Shown here piece after piece: positions 22,022-33,110 of a DNA stretch of 64,000 nucleotides (its first letter is position 1; each line of letters opens with the position of its first letter). This DNA comes from Dactylorhiza incarnata. Taxonomy: Eukaryota > Streptophyta > Magnoliopsida > Asparagales > Orchidaceae. The position numbers and the translations under genes are program-made. Under the pieces are notes generated by a model. It had not been told where the DNA came from. It worked only from the letters and a program-made list of their open reading frames with translations, and made no database searches. The DNA lies in contig JAWHQI010000009.1 of NCBI GenBank assembly GCA_033032865.1, positions 10,062,001 through 10,126,000 on the forward strand, written 5' to 3'.

Positions 22022-22249
22022 TTAAAGCAGATATAACGAGATTGAAATTCTTTGCAAGAAAATTTACACAAACTAATAAAACTTCTTGGATTAGACTTGC
22101 CTAAAACTTTAAAATAAGAGGGAAAGAAATAATAACAAGCAGTAAATAAGTAAAAAGCAAACAAACAAAAATAATAAGGCGGCTATACACACTGGAAGAA
22201 ACTTCTCTCTCTCAGCTCTCCCTCTCAAGAAAACTCACACGTCTGTGTT

Positions 22250-22272
22250 CCCCGGCAACGGCGTCAAAAACT
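22250..22272 (-). promoter_or_regulatory. tRNA-Asp PBS of copy B
   Basis: Minus strand AGTTTTTGACGCCGTTGCCG then GGGAAC, next to the 5' LTR. It is one base off the Athila-type PBS (TGGCGCCGTTGCCGGGGA) in its core. Confidence 0.8.
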
Positions 22273-23999
22273 TGATGGCGCGAATCTTGCACACCGCTAT
22301 AGGCGGTAGCTAGACTGCGGCATGAAACGACAGTGTACCGATCGTTCAAGTAATATAAAATGGGAATGAATCCCCAAGTATCGATCTCAAAGGAACACAG
22401 TAAGGTGGAGCTAACGTTCGAGGAAGGACTTGAGATTGAAGTCCTTCAGGTCAGATGGAATGCAGGAGAGTTGGTTTGGCTTTTGGAAAATAAATGAAAA
22501 CAACTATAACAACTCCTATGCAGGCCTTGAGCGCACTGCTTCGCTAGGCGGGATGAAAACTAGGCAGGCCTTGAGCGCGCTGCGTCGCAAGGGCGGATGG
22601 ACGAGTAGGCAAGCGGAATCGAACTATGCAAGCCTTGAGCGCGCTGCTTCGTAAGGCGAATGGATTACACGGGCCGCTATGCCATGCTTCACTAGGCGGA
22701 TGGACGAGAAGGCTTGCGGATGGAATGGTTCGCACCGGCGGAGTCGGAATGGATTACATGGGCCGCTATGCCACGCTTCGCTTGGCGGATGGAAGAGTAG
22801 GCATACGGATGAGGGTCGCAAGCACCTCGTCGACAAGCACGCCACTAGCAATCGCTAGTGCGGCACACGAACGTGATGGCGGGATGGAGGATGGAATGGG
22901 GCGCTCCTCACTTGCATAAACCACTCATATCAATTTTACATTAATGAAATACAAAAATAACATGATAAGGTTTAAGCAAACATTGTTCATACACCCAAAC
23001 TATAAAGGAAAACGATACAACAGTATAAATGGGGTTTAGATTACAACCAAAGCACGGAGACTCATCGGAGATTCACGGCCGGAATCTAGGGTTGTCAATC
23101 CTTGTCCGGGCTCGGGCTCCAACTGCCGTCTGGGGTCCGGAAGAGCTGTCACCTTCTTCTATTATACCCGTCTTCTCCGTCAATCTTCTCAGGCCACGAT
23201 CTCACCGGAGAACTTCATATATGCAGCAGGAAATCCCTTAAAATGGAGCTTTGGAGATGCACGATCAATGGAGGAGGCCTAGAGGATGCTCCGGCTTGAG
23301 ATTTGCAAGAGAATGGCGGCCGGAGCTCCTCCCGAAGGTTGGCGGTGATGGAGAGGCGAGATGGGCGCTCTGGAGCAGGAAACGGCGCTGAAATAGACCT
23401 AAAATACGGGTTAGGGCGAAAGGATTCGTGAAAACGCGTATTTATAGAAAGCAGAATTTTGAGCGCGCACGGTCAGTGGCGCACGACCAGAGACCGTGCG
23501 TGAAGGAATGCCTGTGATAGTGCGCGAAGAACCTGTAGCATAATCCTGAACTGCAAAATAGCGCACGATCAGTGGCGCACGACTAGTGGTCGTGCGCACT
23601 ATATCCAGTGGTCGTGCACAGTGCCGGACAGGCCCATTTTAAGTGAGAATTAATGCACGATCAGTGGCGCACGACCAGTGGTCGTGCGCACTAATGTCCA
23701 GTGCTCGTGTGCAGTGTTCCTATGCAGTTTTTGCGCCCCGGAACAGTCACACAACCCCTGTATCAACATGAAAGATCATCGGGCCACGCAAATGGGCATT
23801 CCACACATTCTCAAATATAGAAATTAAATTGCAACATAAAGCATAAGTAAGATAAACATAAAAATACACCGAAACGGGCCTAAAAGTGCACATAGCATGG
23901 AATATCAAATATGAATGAAAACATGCCTAAAGTGTAGTGCAAAGACTAGATAATCGGCCCGAATAAGTCCAAAAATTTGTATATAATTGGGACTCGTCA
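22273..23999 (-). repeat. 5' LTR of copy B
   Basis: 1,727 bp, from TGATGGCG to CTCGTCA. It has a perfect 23-bp palindrome at 23667-23689 (arms GCGCACGACCA / TGGTCGTGCGC, centre G) and a one-mismatch copy at 23575-23597. ATATAATTGG lies near the outer end. Confidence 0.87.
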
Positions 24000-24003
24000 C
24001 TCT

Positions 24004-24917
24004 CGACCCAGGAGGGGAGGAGAGAAGAGCATGAGATCCAGTTATGATCAGGATCCCACGCGAGCACCGGCTCGCTGACCGCGTCCGGGAGCTTCGCGCC
24101 GAGGCCGAAGTTCTTATGGCTTACCGGCGACGTCATCGGGCTCGCCACTCTCCCCGACGGCCTTCTGGTTCGCGGGGGGGGGGGGGGGGGGGGGGGGGTG
24201 GAGCTCTGGCTCGGACAGTTCCACCACTTCTTTCCCTTTGGTGGTGGCGGGGGTCTTCTTGTTTTTCTTCTTGGCTGGAGGTGGCACGACAGGTTGTCTC
24301 GCAGTCGACGGCCGCTTCTTCCCAGAGGACGAGCCGGGAGGATCTCGGCATGCCTCGGCAGTCGCGAGAGGGAGCGAGCCGGAGGAGAGGATCGCGCCCC
24401 TCGCATGCGGAGGGTGAAGCGGAAGGTCCCGCTCTCCTGCAAAGGTGAAGGAAGTATTAGCGATCAGAATAAGAGAAAGTTGGGAGTTGGCGAGCGGGAG
24501 CCGAACCTTCTCCTTGGAGGACCGGTAGTAGTGAGTCTACCCTCTGGCGGAGGTAGACCACCTCGAAGTCTTTCACATCCAGATATTGGTAGAGCCTCGC
24601 GTCGTCACCACCTAGCGAGGCGGTAGGGCGGTAGGTAGCCTCGTCTCGTTGGACGGGGGTGAAGGGTATGTTGCCGAACGGTCCTTTGATAAGGACGTAC
24701 TTCTGGATCCAGTAGTGGGTTTTGTTCACTATCTCGCAGACAGTGACGTGCTGGCTCGCGAAATGGGTTGTCCCATCTTTGTAAGCGCGGAAGGAGAAGA
24801 CCTTCCGGAAGACGAGCAAGCTGAACTCGATCTTCTCCTCCCGCAGGTAGCTGGCGAACACGACCACCACGACGATCGCGTTGGGGATCATCTGGCTCGG
24901 CAAGACGACATAGTACT
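24004..24917 (-). pseudogene. Antisense gene 2 of Tat-like copy 2: PF04195-like domain and downstream exon
   Basis: Minus-strand frame 24917-24507 encodes VVLPSQMIPNAI, then FASYLREEKIEFSLLVFRKVF, THFASQ, WIQKYVLIKGPFG and PFTPVQRDEA. This order is typical of the 'putative gypsy type transposon' domain (PF04195, older name Transposase_28). A GT donor after 24507 and the acceptor TTTGCAG before 24436 define an intron of about 70 bp. The next exon has a Lys-rich stretch (KKRPSTARQP, PPAKKKNKKTPATTKGK), interrupted by an expanded G/C run at 24173-24198. The 5' exon is at 36576-36869, separated by the 11.6-kb insertion. Copy B truncates the 3' side. Function is unknown beyond a retroelement-encoded accessory protein. 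Confidence 0.6.
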
Positions 24918-25625
24918 TGTAAGACCCCATTTTTTGCTACAAAACCGGGTTTTATGCCCAGAACCGCCGCTTTGCGGTGACACCTTCACTCGGGAAGGTC
25001 GCCACTACAAAACGCCGATCCTGCCGGCCATATCGATTACAGAAGAAGAAAGTATAAATGAACAAAAAGAAGTTCAAGTCCACAATCACATGCTATATAT
25101 AATAAATGTCCACATGGTATAACTGAAATAACAAAGGTTACAATAATAAAGGTCTCATGTACTGTACATCATGTCCTCACTACAAGATCACTCGCGGAAG
25201 CTAACTACTAATCACTCACTGATCCTGAAACTTGTTCTCCTGTACTAGACTGGCCCGCCTCTGGCTGCACCAGCTTCTGGTGCTGCTGCGTCTCCTCGAT
25301 CCCCTAAAATGATATGGTCCACCGACTGTTAGTCAAAAAGACTAAGCTTTATGTTCCCCACCCCACCCCCAATGGCTCCTAGGCACCGTGTGGGAGGATG
25401 AAGCGGAGGACAGCAAGGTGTATAAAACAAAGCAGATGACGACGGATCTGTCTATAGGAAATGTCTACAACTAAACATGTGTATATAGATAATTGAAGCA
25501 GTAATAGAGCGTGGTAAAGAGCAAGTAAAGAACAGTAAGTAAAGATAAGTACACAATAGAAATGTAACCATTGATTTATAGGAATGCCCATACAAACCCA
25601 TAGACCAAGGGATCGTTTAGCATGG

Positions 25626-25666
25626 CCTATCGTATAAAAAGTCCCATAACCAATTTATACGATAGG
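25626..25666 (+). promoter_or_regulatory. Hairpin with embedded TATA-like box in the Tekay-like LTR
   Basis: Perfect 13-bp arms CCTATCGTATAAA and TTTATACGATAGG around 15 nt. The left arm runs into GTATAAAAAG, a candidate TATA box in LTR orientation. The antisense copy at 57690-59425 retains both arms with one mismatch (about 59135-59180). Confidence 0.5.
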
Positions 25667-26330
25667 GGTAGGCATTGAAATGCAATGCATATGCCATGAC
25701 ATGCAGAGTTATGTAGTTTAATGATATGTTCATACAAGTACAACTCACACACTTCGACTCTATGCGCACAGACCTTTAGTTCCCCCTTTTTGGAGATAAC
25801 AAGACTCCCAGGATACTCCCGTAGTGGCAAACAGAAGAGGTGGGTTGGGCCTCGCCCACCTCTAGGTTGGTATTCACACTACCTAGCCTAGACCTATCGT
25901 ACGCCTCAACGCAAAACCGCGGAGCATCTGCGTACTCTTACTAGCTGGACCACCCGACTTTTATGGCTAAGTGCAAATTCCACACTTGCCGAGTCAACAT
26001 ATTGACGTCAGTGTGAACTACCGTCCAATACCGAAGACTCACCACCTTTATGCACATGCAAACTTGTTTACCATCTATCTCTGAGCCATAAACTCCCCAG
26101 GCAAACTTGCCCGTCACCATAACCTTCCGAGCCACTGGCTCGCCGGACCAACCCGTCCGTACCAACAAGCATTACTGAGTCACAAGCTCACCAGACTAAC
26201 TAGTCTGCTGCTTCTATCACCGAGCCTACCGCTCGTAAAACCAAACCAACTAACCTCCCGTAACCACGTGGTGTGGGTGTGTGCATTATTAAGTTAATCT
26301 TGTTCATCAACTTATTCCTATAATTTAAAG

Positions 26331-26425
26331 TTAATCTTGGGCTTCCCGAGGACTACCCTGAAAGGGGCTCGCTACGGTACTAGGAACTATAATGGGATGA
26401 CACCCCAAAGCTCCCTTTCCAAGGC
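26331..26425 (+). repeat. Shared 95-nt module, copy in the Tekay-like LTR
   Basis: CTTGGGCTTCCCGAGG, then GGGGCTCGCTACGGTACTAG and AATGGGATGA, ending CTCCCTTTCCAAG. The same order of blocks occurs at 58381-58470 (minus), 53231-53326 and 62237-62330, the last two inside Athila-type elements. Confidence 0.7.
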
Positions 26426-27581
26426 ATATAATGTTATTTGTAACTACCCTTAAGAATACCCTTCTTGTCATTACACTCAAATTACCCTAAGTACTTTATG
26501 ACCCTCCGAGGGGAAAGGCGATTTATCGTCAATCCCGAATACAAGCTGCCCTTAACTCACCAAGCACACTATCATCACATAAACTCCTCTTGGTGACCTT
26601 CAATCTCTCAAACATTGTAGGTACATCCTCTACCTTCCATTCCCACCTAATGATCCACAAATTACTCAAGTTTTACCGTTTTACTATACACAGACCAAAT
26701 GACTTACATGAGTTGCATAAGAGGAGGTACTGCAAATATTCATCCAACTGACTCAAACTATTTACTGGAGGTCTATCATGATGTTTTAAGACTAAATCCA
26801 GAGAATCATATTTTCCTTAATTATTTGGCATTTATTATAATTTCTCCAACATTGGCCAAGCATGAAATTGAACACGAAGTGCAAGATCTTCTAATGATAT
26901 GGCCCCCATAATATTATGGAAAATCTAAGATATTAAAATAACAGTAAATACATAATATCACAATTTTGCAGTAAGGGGTTGACCTCTAATTATAATATTG
27001 AACAATTACCCCAAATTGGAATTTAAAGAAAGAACCACCAAAAATACTTGTATAAAAATTATGGGAAAATTACCATACCTTTATAATAATCAGAAAAGTC
27101 TACTGGACAAATTTTAGAATTTATCAAGGCAAATTAATCACATAAATAAATATTCTAAGTAAATCCATTCCAGGGGTGAAGGAACCTACTGATGAATAAT
27201 TATAAAAATTATACAAAAATTCACAGAGCTCTATATAGCCCTAAAATGTCCTACCACCAAGTTTCATAATTTTCCAGAGGGTATTTGGCACTCAATTATT
27301 TATTATATGCTTAAGACCAAATAGATGACTTGTGAATAAAGTGTTAATTAAATTAATTCAATAATTACACAAAAATTACCAGAGATCTATTACATGATTA
27401 TGAAGGCACCACCGAACTTTAATCAACATCCAAGATCATTTGAGCCTATATATTTCTCTTATAAGGAGGTTCCAAAAAATGGTTATAACCTAAATTAGAG
27501 GGTATAAGTGGTCCTAAAATTCCCTTAAAATTTCCGTGGGAATATTTACGCCCTATAAACCTATCTACCTAGTTTCATGAC

Positions 27582-29736
27582 TGTTAGTTTATATGTTTGT
27601 AGTCTAAATCACCTAGAGGGGGGGGGGGGGGGGTGAATAGGTCCCTTTGATTTTTCCTCTAAGTACCCTAGCTGATTTCTGAGTTAGTTTAAGCAAATCA
27701 ACAAACACAGAAAGCACACAAGAATTTATAGTGGTTCCCCAAAGACAGTGTGTCTTTGGGTAGTCCACTTTCCCCCTTCACCCTTCTAACAGTGTGTTAG
27801 ATAGGGCCAACTCCTCCAACTCAGCTCCAAGAGCTTACAACACAGATCCCTCAGGATCTCTCAGGTTTTTCCAAACCCTACCTCAGGCTAAACAGCCCTA
27901 CCTCAGATCATCCACTGATCCTCCAACTCAGACCACAGTAGGTCCTACAACTCAGGCTAAACAACCCTACCTCAGGCTAAACAGCCCTACCTCAGATCAG
28001 CTCCTGATCCTACAGCTCAGACCCCTTCCAGGTCCTACAGCTTAGAGGAATCCTCCTCCTACAGCTCAGGACTTCAGCCCTACAACTCAGGATGTTAAGC
28101 CCTACAAGTCAGAACCCTCAGGTTCCTACAACTCATAGGAATCCTCCTCCTACAGCTCAGGCCTTCAGCCCTACAAACTCAGAACCCAAAGGTTCCTATA
28201 ATCTCAGACTAAATTGTCCTACAAACTCAGGCAAGATGCCCTACGAAAGTTTTGAATCTTACTACAGATGACAGGAAGTCCCCTGTAGTTCCTGCACACC
28301 TGGTGCTTCCTTGCTGCTGGAGATGTTGATGGCAGCTACAACTTGATCTTCCTCTTCAAATGAAGGTTGGAAGATCTCCTTGCTCCTTCTTGTAAAGGAG
28401 CAAACTTTCTCTCTCAGAATCTTCTTTCTTGTTCAGTGAGCAATAGGAGAGTGAGGAGAACACTGGCCGTCAATGGAACAGTCTCCTATTTGTTTTGCAC
28501 GTGGCCGACACTTCCAAAGTTGCCCTAACTTCTTCTTTTATACATCTTTGATCCTCAATGGCTCTTAGCTGACCTTCTGACAAGCATGGGAGAGACTGGT
28601 GGACCCCACACAGCTTTTCTGCAACTTGCGCCACGGGCAAAGATGCAATCTGCGTTCGACGAACACGCTGTACTGTGTTCGATGAACTTGCCAAACTCTG
28701 TGTTCGACGATCTTGCCAAACTCTGCGTTCGATGAACTTGCCAAACTCTACGTTCGACAAACTTGCCAAACTCTGTGTTCGACGAACTTGCCAAACTCTG
28801 CGTTCGACGAACTTGCCAAACTCTGCATTCAACGATCGACACTCTGCGTTCGATGAACTTGCCAAACTATGCGTTCGACGATCTGCCTTGTCTTTGCATT
28901 CGACGATCTGTCTTGTCTCTACGTTCGACGATCTGCCTTGTCTCTGCGTTCAACGAACTTGCCAAACTCTGCGGTCGACGAACTCGCTCAAGTCTCAGCT
29001 GATTCTTTCTTTCTGTCTGCGTTCGATGAACTACCTTCTGAGTTTGACGAACATGCCAACTATCAGCTGTTTCTTCTATCTCGTCTCAGCGGTCGATGAA
29101 CTGTGTTCTGCATTCGACGAACGACTCTTTGCATTCGACGAACACGCCCCTTGTGCCTTCTCAGTGTCTCCTTCTCTTGTCTCGTCTCAGCGGTCGATGA
29201 ACTGAGTTTTGCGTTCGACGAACGGCTCTCTGCGTTCGACAAACACGCCCTTTGTGCGTTCTCAGCGGCTCCTTCTCTGGTCTCGTCTCAGTGGCCGACG
29301 AACTGAGTTCTGCGTTCGACGAACGGCTCTCTGCATTCGACGAACACGCCATTCTTTCCAATCTGCATGCTGCTCCTTTCCCTTCTCAGTGGATCCGCTG
29401 AGACAGCGATCTCGTCTCAGCGGATTCTTGGCTATCTGCAGCTTAGCTTGCTTATAAGCTTTCTCAGCGGCTCCTGTTCTAGTTTCAGTGGTTCCGCTGA
29501 GACAGTGGGCTCGTCTCAGCGGTTTTGACCCTTCGTCTCAGCGGTTCTACTGAGACAAAACTTCATCTCCTAGGAGATGATTTCTCCTCATCTAAGGGCA
29601 TGTTTGGCCCTTCCTTTTGAGTCACCTGTGCCTGTATATCCTACACAAGTATAGCTTTATCAACTACAATATGTCATTAGCATTGAGAGTGATGCCTCTT
29701 CAAATCAAGGTAATATTGAGGGCAATATTCCCAACA
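27582..29736 (-). mobile_element. Copia solo LTR, 2,155 bp, with three repeat arrays
   Basis: Plus-strand ends TGTTAGTTTA and ATTCCCAACA; TSD ATGAC (27577-27581, 29737-29741). Minus orientation follows from the TTCAC-polyC-TCTAGG block near 27620 and from the start TGTTGGGAATATTGCC, which matches the LTR at 5831. It contains CCTACA/CTCAGG repeats (27830-28240), a 25-bp tandem array ending in GTTCGACGAAC (28680-28830) with scattered further copies to 29350, and CAGCGG/CCGCTG inverted repeats (29385-29560). Open frames across the array on both strands are by-products of the repeat. Confidence 0.87.
28680..28830 (-). repeat. 25-bp tandem repeat with GTTCGACGAAC core
   Basis: The unit GAACTTGCCAAACTCTG then YGTTCGAC repeats about six times head to tail. 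The junction reads GTTCG-A-CGAAC, a near-perfect palindrome. Further spaced copies continue to about 29345. Confidence 0.85.
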
Positions 29737-30131
29737 ATGACCATTCAAGGACATATGCCCCTATGTCCTTCATAAGGCTTAAAGTGCAACCCTAAGGTTA
29801 AAACTAGGGTCCTAGGGCATATCCACCCCAAATCACCCCAAATTACTCATGGGGGTGTCTTATGTGAACCTAAACCAGTGGCCAAAGTTTCACACTACTT
29901 GGATGAGATTTGACCACCTAATTCCATCATGTGCACTTTTGATCTAGTTTTACCTAGTTTGACCAAACTTGGGTTAACAAATTACCCAACCAAATTAGTC
30001 CCAATTGAGCTGAAATTTTTACCAGAGTCATATAATAATCCTAAAGGGAAACCACCAAAATTTGGAGTGGATTGGAGGTCATTAGACCCTATAATTAAAT
30101 AATATATGAATTATTAATTTATTACAAAAAC

Positions 30132-31755
30132 TGAAAGGAGAGTTTTAGTTCTTATTTATCTGTTAAAACTCTTGTCTAAGTTTGCTTTCAAAATAAGTGA
30201 TATATATAAATATATATATATGAGTTTGCTGTAAGAGTAATAAGCACAAACAGTTAGAGTGCATAAATAAAATACAGCAAAAGAAATAAAGCAAAACAAA
30301 CAAGCACATCGAGATGACACAAAGAAATATAGTAGTTCCCCAAAACCCGGGTATATATACTCTTCTACCCGCTGGTAGGAATCCACTAGGTGTTTTTGAT
30401 CAGGTGTCCACACACCAATGGAGGTTTGATCAGGTGCCCAATTCACCTATAAGCTTTTGACCAGGTGCTTATAAACCAACTAGATTTTTTGTTCAGGTGT
30501 CTTTCCACCAAGGGGTTACACTTTTGAAGGGAGTATTAACCCTGTACAAGATGGGGAAGGAGAAAGGGAAAGGATTAATTGTTCTTCTCTTTTGCTGAGA
30601 AGACTCTTGATGAATATATTGAAGAGAGCTCCCCCTGTCTGATGTAGTTTGATGACATCTTGTGGAGGCTCCTTCTCTTGGTTGTAAATCCTCTGTTCTT
30701 CTTCTTGCAGTTTGAGATCCTGAGCAAGTAATATTGGTTTGGTGTCTCAAGATATGTATAGAAGATCTGCAATAAAAGGATTAGCAAAAAGAAGATAATA
30801 TATATTTTGATCTGTTCTTCTTTTTGCTTTGTTCTTCTTTTTCTTCTTTCTTCCTGTACAACAATATAATAATGTTCTGTATTCTATTCTCTTCTCTTTT
30901 TCTGCCGAGAGATAACAGATATATATATCCTGATATATATTAATTGCTGTAATATATTATGTTTGAATCCTTGCTGACCAGAAAGGAATATATTAAATAT
31001 ATCTTTCATTTCCCAGATCCTTGAGAACATCTCTTGCCGTGTTTGGCATTGCTGCAACGACAATAGCATTTATTGCTTTCTGCCAACGGCTCTATTAATA
31101 AATGCTTCAATAGCTGTATTGTTAAATCAACAATATATATAGCAATGTATAAATAGAATAAATAAATATTGCTTTAAATAAAGTCTGACAGCATAATAGA
31201 ATAAGAAATCTAATTCTGCATAAATTTCGTCGAGCTGAGCTCCACTTTCGTCGAGCTCAAACATTTGATTCGTCGACCTCATTATTGATATTACTGTTTC
31301 TGAATATCTGTTGGATTTCGTTGAGCGTTGTTCGTCATTCATCGACCTCTGTTCCACGTTCGTCGACCGCAGCTTTCCTTGCTATAATCTGTCGAGCGCT
31401 GCTGTAATATGATCTGTTCGCCGATCGTCGTTCGACGAATGCCGAGCGCCGTTCGACGAATGTCGAACGCAGCTAACTATATGAAATATATTATTTCTCT
31501 TATATTTTCTTATATTAATTTCTCTTATAATATTTTCTCTTATATTATTTTCTCTTATATTAATTTCTCTTATATTAATTAGCCTATTATTATATATATA
31601 TCTATTTTTCTTAGTATATTATTTATATATATATATATATATATTATTTTTAGCCTTTTAACTTAATGATAATTAATCTAAATTAAGATATATTATGATA
31701 TATACTTAGACATTAAAGGTGGATCCTAACTCAAATCAAAACTAAGGTTCCAACA
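30132..31755 (-). repeat. 3' LTR of the 30132-34802 copia element
   Basis: TGAAAGG...TTCCAACA on the plus strand. It contains TCGTCGA and CGTTCGACGAATG motifs at 31225-31470 and AT-rich TATATTAATTTCTC repeats at 31490-31640. The GTTCCCCAAAACCCGG segment (about 30335) also occurs, as its complement, in the LTR of copia element 2. Confidence 0.85.
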
Positions 31756-31830
31756 ATCTCCCCCTATTTGAGTTGGGATCCTAATCCAAATTATCTAGGT
31801 TCTAACAATCTCCCCTTATTTGGTTTAGGA
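31756..31830 (-). promoter_or_regulatory. Duplicated polypurine tract
   Basis: Minus strand: AAATAGGGGGAGATTGTTGG at the LTR junction, preceded about 50 bp upstream by AAATAAGGGGAGATTGTTAG. This small PPT duplication recalls the Sirevirus PPT cluster at 1469-1728. Confidence 0.6.
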
Positions 31831-32190
31831 TTCCTAAGCATAAAAAGTCTTGACCTGCTTAAGGGTTAGAGATTTATTTTTAAATTTCTTTTATAACTAA
31901 GCAATTTTTAATTTCCTGAATTTTGATTTAAATAGGAATTTTAATAAGTGAGTTGCTAGCTATTAACAGATTCTAGGAATTTTAAAATCATAAATACAAA
32001 GTCTGATAGCTTCTTTCTGTAGAATCCCTTTAATCAGAAGAGATTCACACTCAGTGCCAAGCTCATTCCTGATCAATGCAACTACAGTAGAATGCTCAAC
32101 ATGATTTTAGGAGAAAAAAATCTGTAAGAAAGTGAAGTCTATCTGACTTGTTTTTAAGATAGAAAATTCAAAGAACCTTAAAACTGCTGT

Positions 32191-33021
32191 TTAATTTAAT
32201 TTAAGTAAAAATATTAAAAGTTTTAAAATTTGCCTTATAGATAAATATTTTGGCCTTTTTATCTCATTAAAGTACAATTTTGAAAGTTTATTTTTATTTT
32301 GCTGAACATAAGAAATTTCTTTTTCTTTAAAATTCTGTTTAAAGTTATCAGCAATGATTAACTTATTTTCTAAACAGATAATTTGTTTTTCTGATGTTTT
32401 CAAATTTTCTTTAATTTTATCAGAAATTACTTTGTTTATTATTAGCTTTTTACTGATTCTGTTTTCAGAAATTATCAAATCTGTAGATGGTGAGTTGAAA
32501 ACAGATGTAAAATCAGAGGTAGAAATAAAATGTGAAGTTACCTCTACTACCTTTCCTTCATCAAATTCTGCATCAGATTCAGATTCTGATATGTAATCTG
32601 AACCATATATTGCCATCATACAGAATTTTATGGCCTTTTGTTCTTCTTTTTCTTCTTCTTCAGTTAGACTGAATGAAGGTTCTGCATCAAAAGTAAAGTT
32701 AGTTGAAGATGTAGAAGAGGACTCATTTACCATCCTAGAGAGGGAGTTCCAAATGCTCTTTGTTGAAGTGCAATCAGCCACTTTTAGAAGAATGTCATTT
32801 GACATTGATTTAACCAATATCTCTATGGCTATGGCATCAGCACTTTTCAGCCTTTCCTGATCATCAGATGAAGAAGTTGAAGATGTAGTTCCTGTCAAAA
32901 CAGATTTATATATATCTTCATCTATGATATTCATAAATAATTTAATTCTAATTTGCTATAAATCAAAACTATCCAAATTACAAAAAGGTGGATCTGAAAT
33001 AGAAAAATCTGATAGTGTCAT
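32191..33021 (-). pseudogene. Shortened copia gag with an internal deletion and one stop
   Basis: Minus-strand gag begins at an ATG near 33021 (MTLSDFSISDPPFCNLDSFDL) and has one TAG at the position where copia element 2 (47634 on) has Trp (FTLW). It then runs open for 247 codons to 32191. MNIIDEDIYKSVLTG aligns with MNFIDEDIFDFIISG, and SNDILLKVADC..KSIWNSL with SDDIFQKVVDC..KDIWKF. The middle of gag and the zinc knuckle are deleted. The frame then resumes in an acidic segment (SESESDAEFDEGK) and a Lys-rich, possibly coiled-coil C terminus equivalent to 48640-49050. The product would lack the nucleocapsid knuckle, protease, integrase and RT. Confidence 0.7.
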
Positions 33022-33110
33022 TTGGAAAAACCTTTTTACAACAAAACAAAATAAGAACTAAGTGATCTTTGTGATTTCAGGTGTTAGCCTATGTGCAAAA
33101 TCAACTTCCT

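Larger units (their letters stand above)
17419..23999 (-). mobile_element. Copy B: non-autonomous LTR element with an intact ORF
   Basis: 5' LTR 22273-23999 and 3' LTR 17419-19005 (first 138 bp lost) enclose 3,267 bp. It contains a tRNA-Asp PBS, a 406-codon ORF, the post-ORF motif, about 1.6 kb of conserved non-coding DNA and a PPT-proximal hairpin. The LTRs look about 95 percent or more alike by eye, so it is younger than copy A. It sits in exon 3 of antisense gene 2 of Tat-like copy 2. The left flank was replaced, so no TSD can be confirmed (right flank CTCTC, or shifted by a base). Confidence 0.87.

Noticed and set aside
28470..29457. Long overlapping open frames on both strands with repeated FDELAKLCVRR-like or SSNAEFGKFVERR-like peptides
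   Set aside because: They are products of the 25-bp tandem array in a copia LTR. No start context, domain or codon signal supports a protein.
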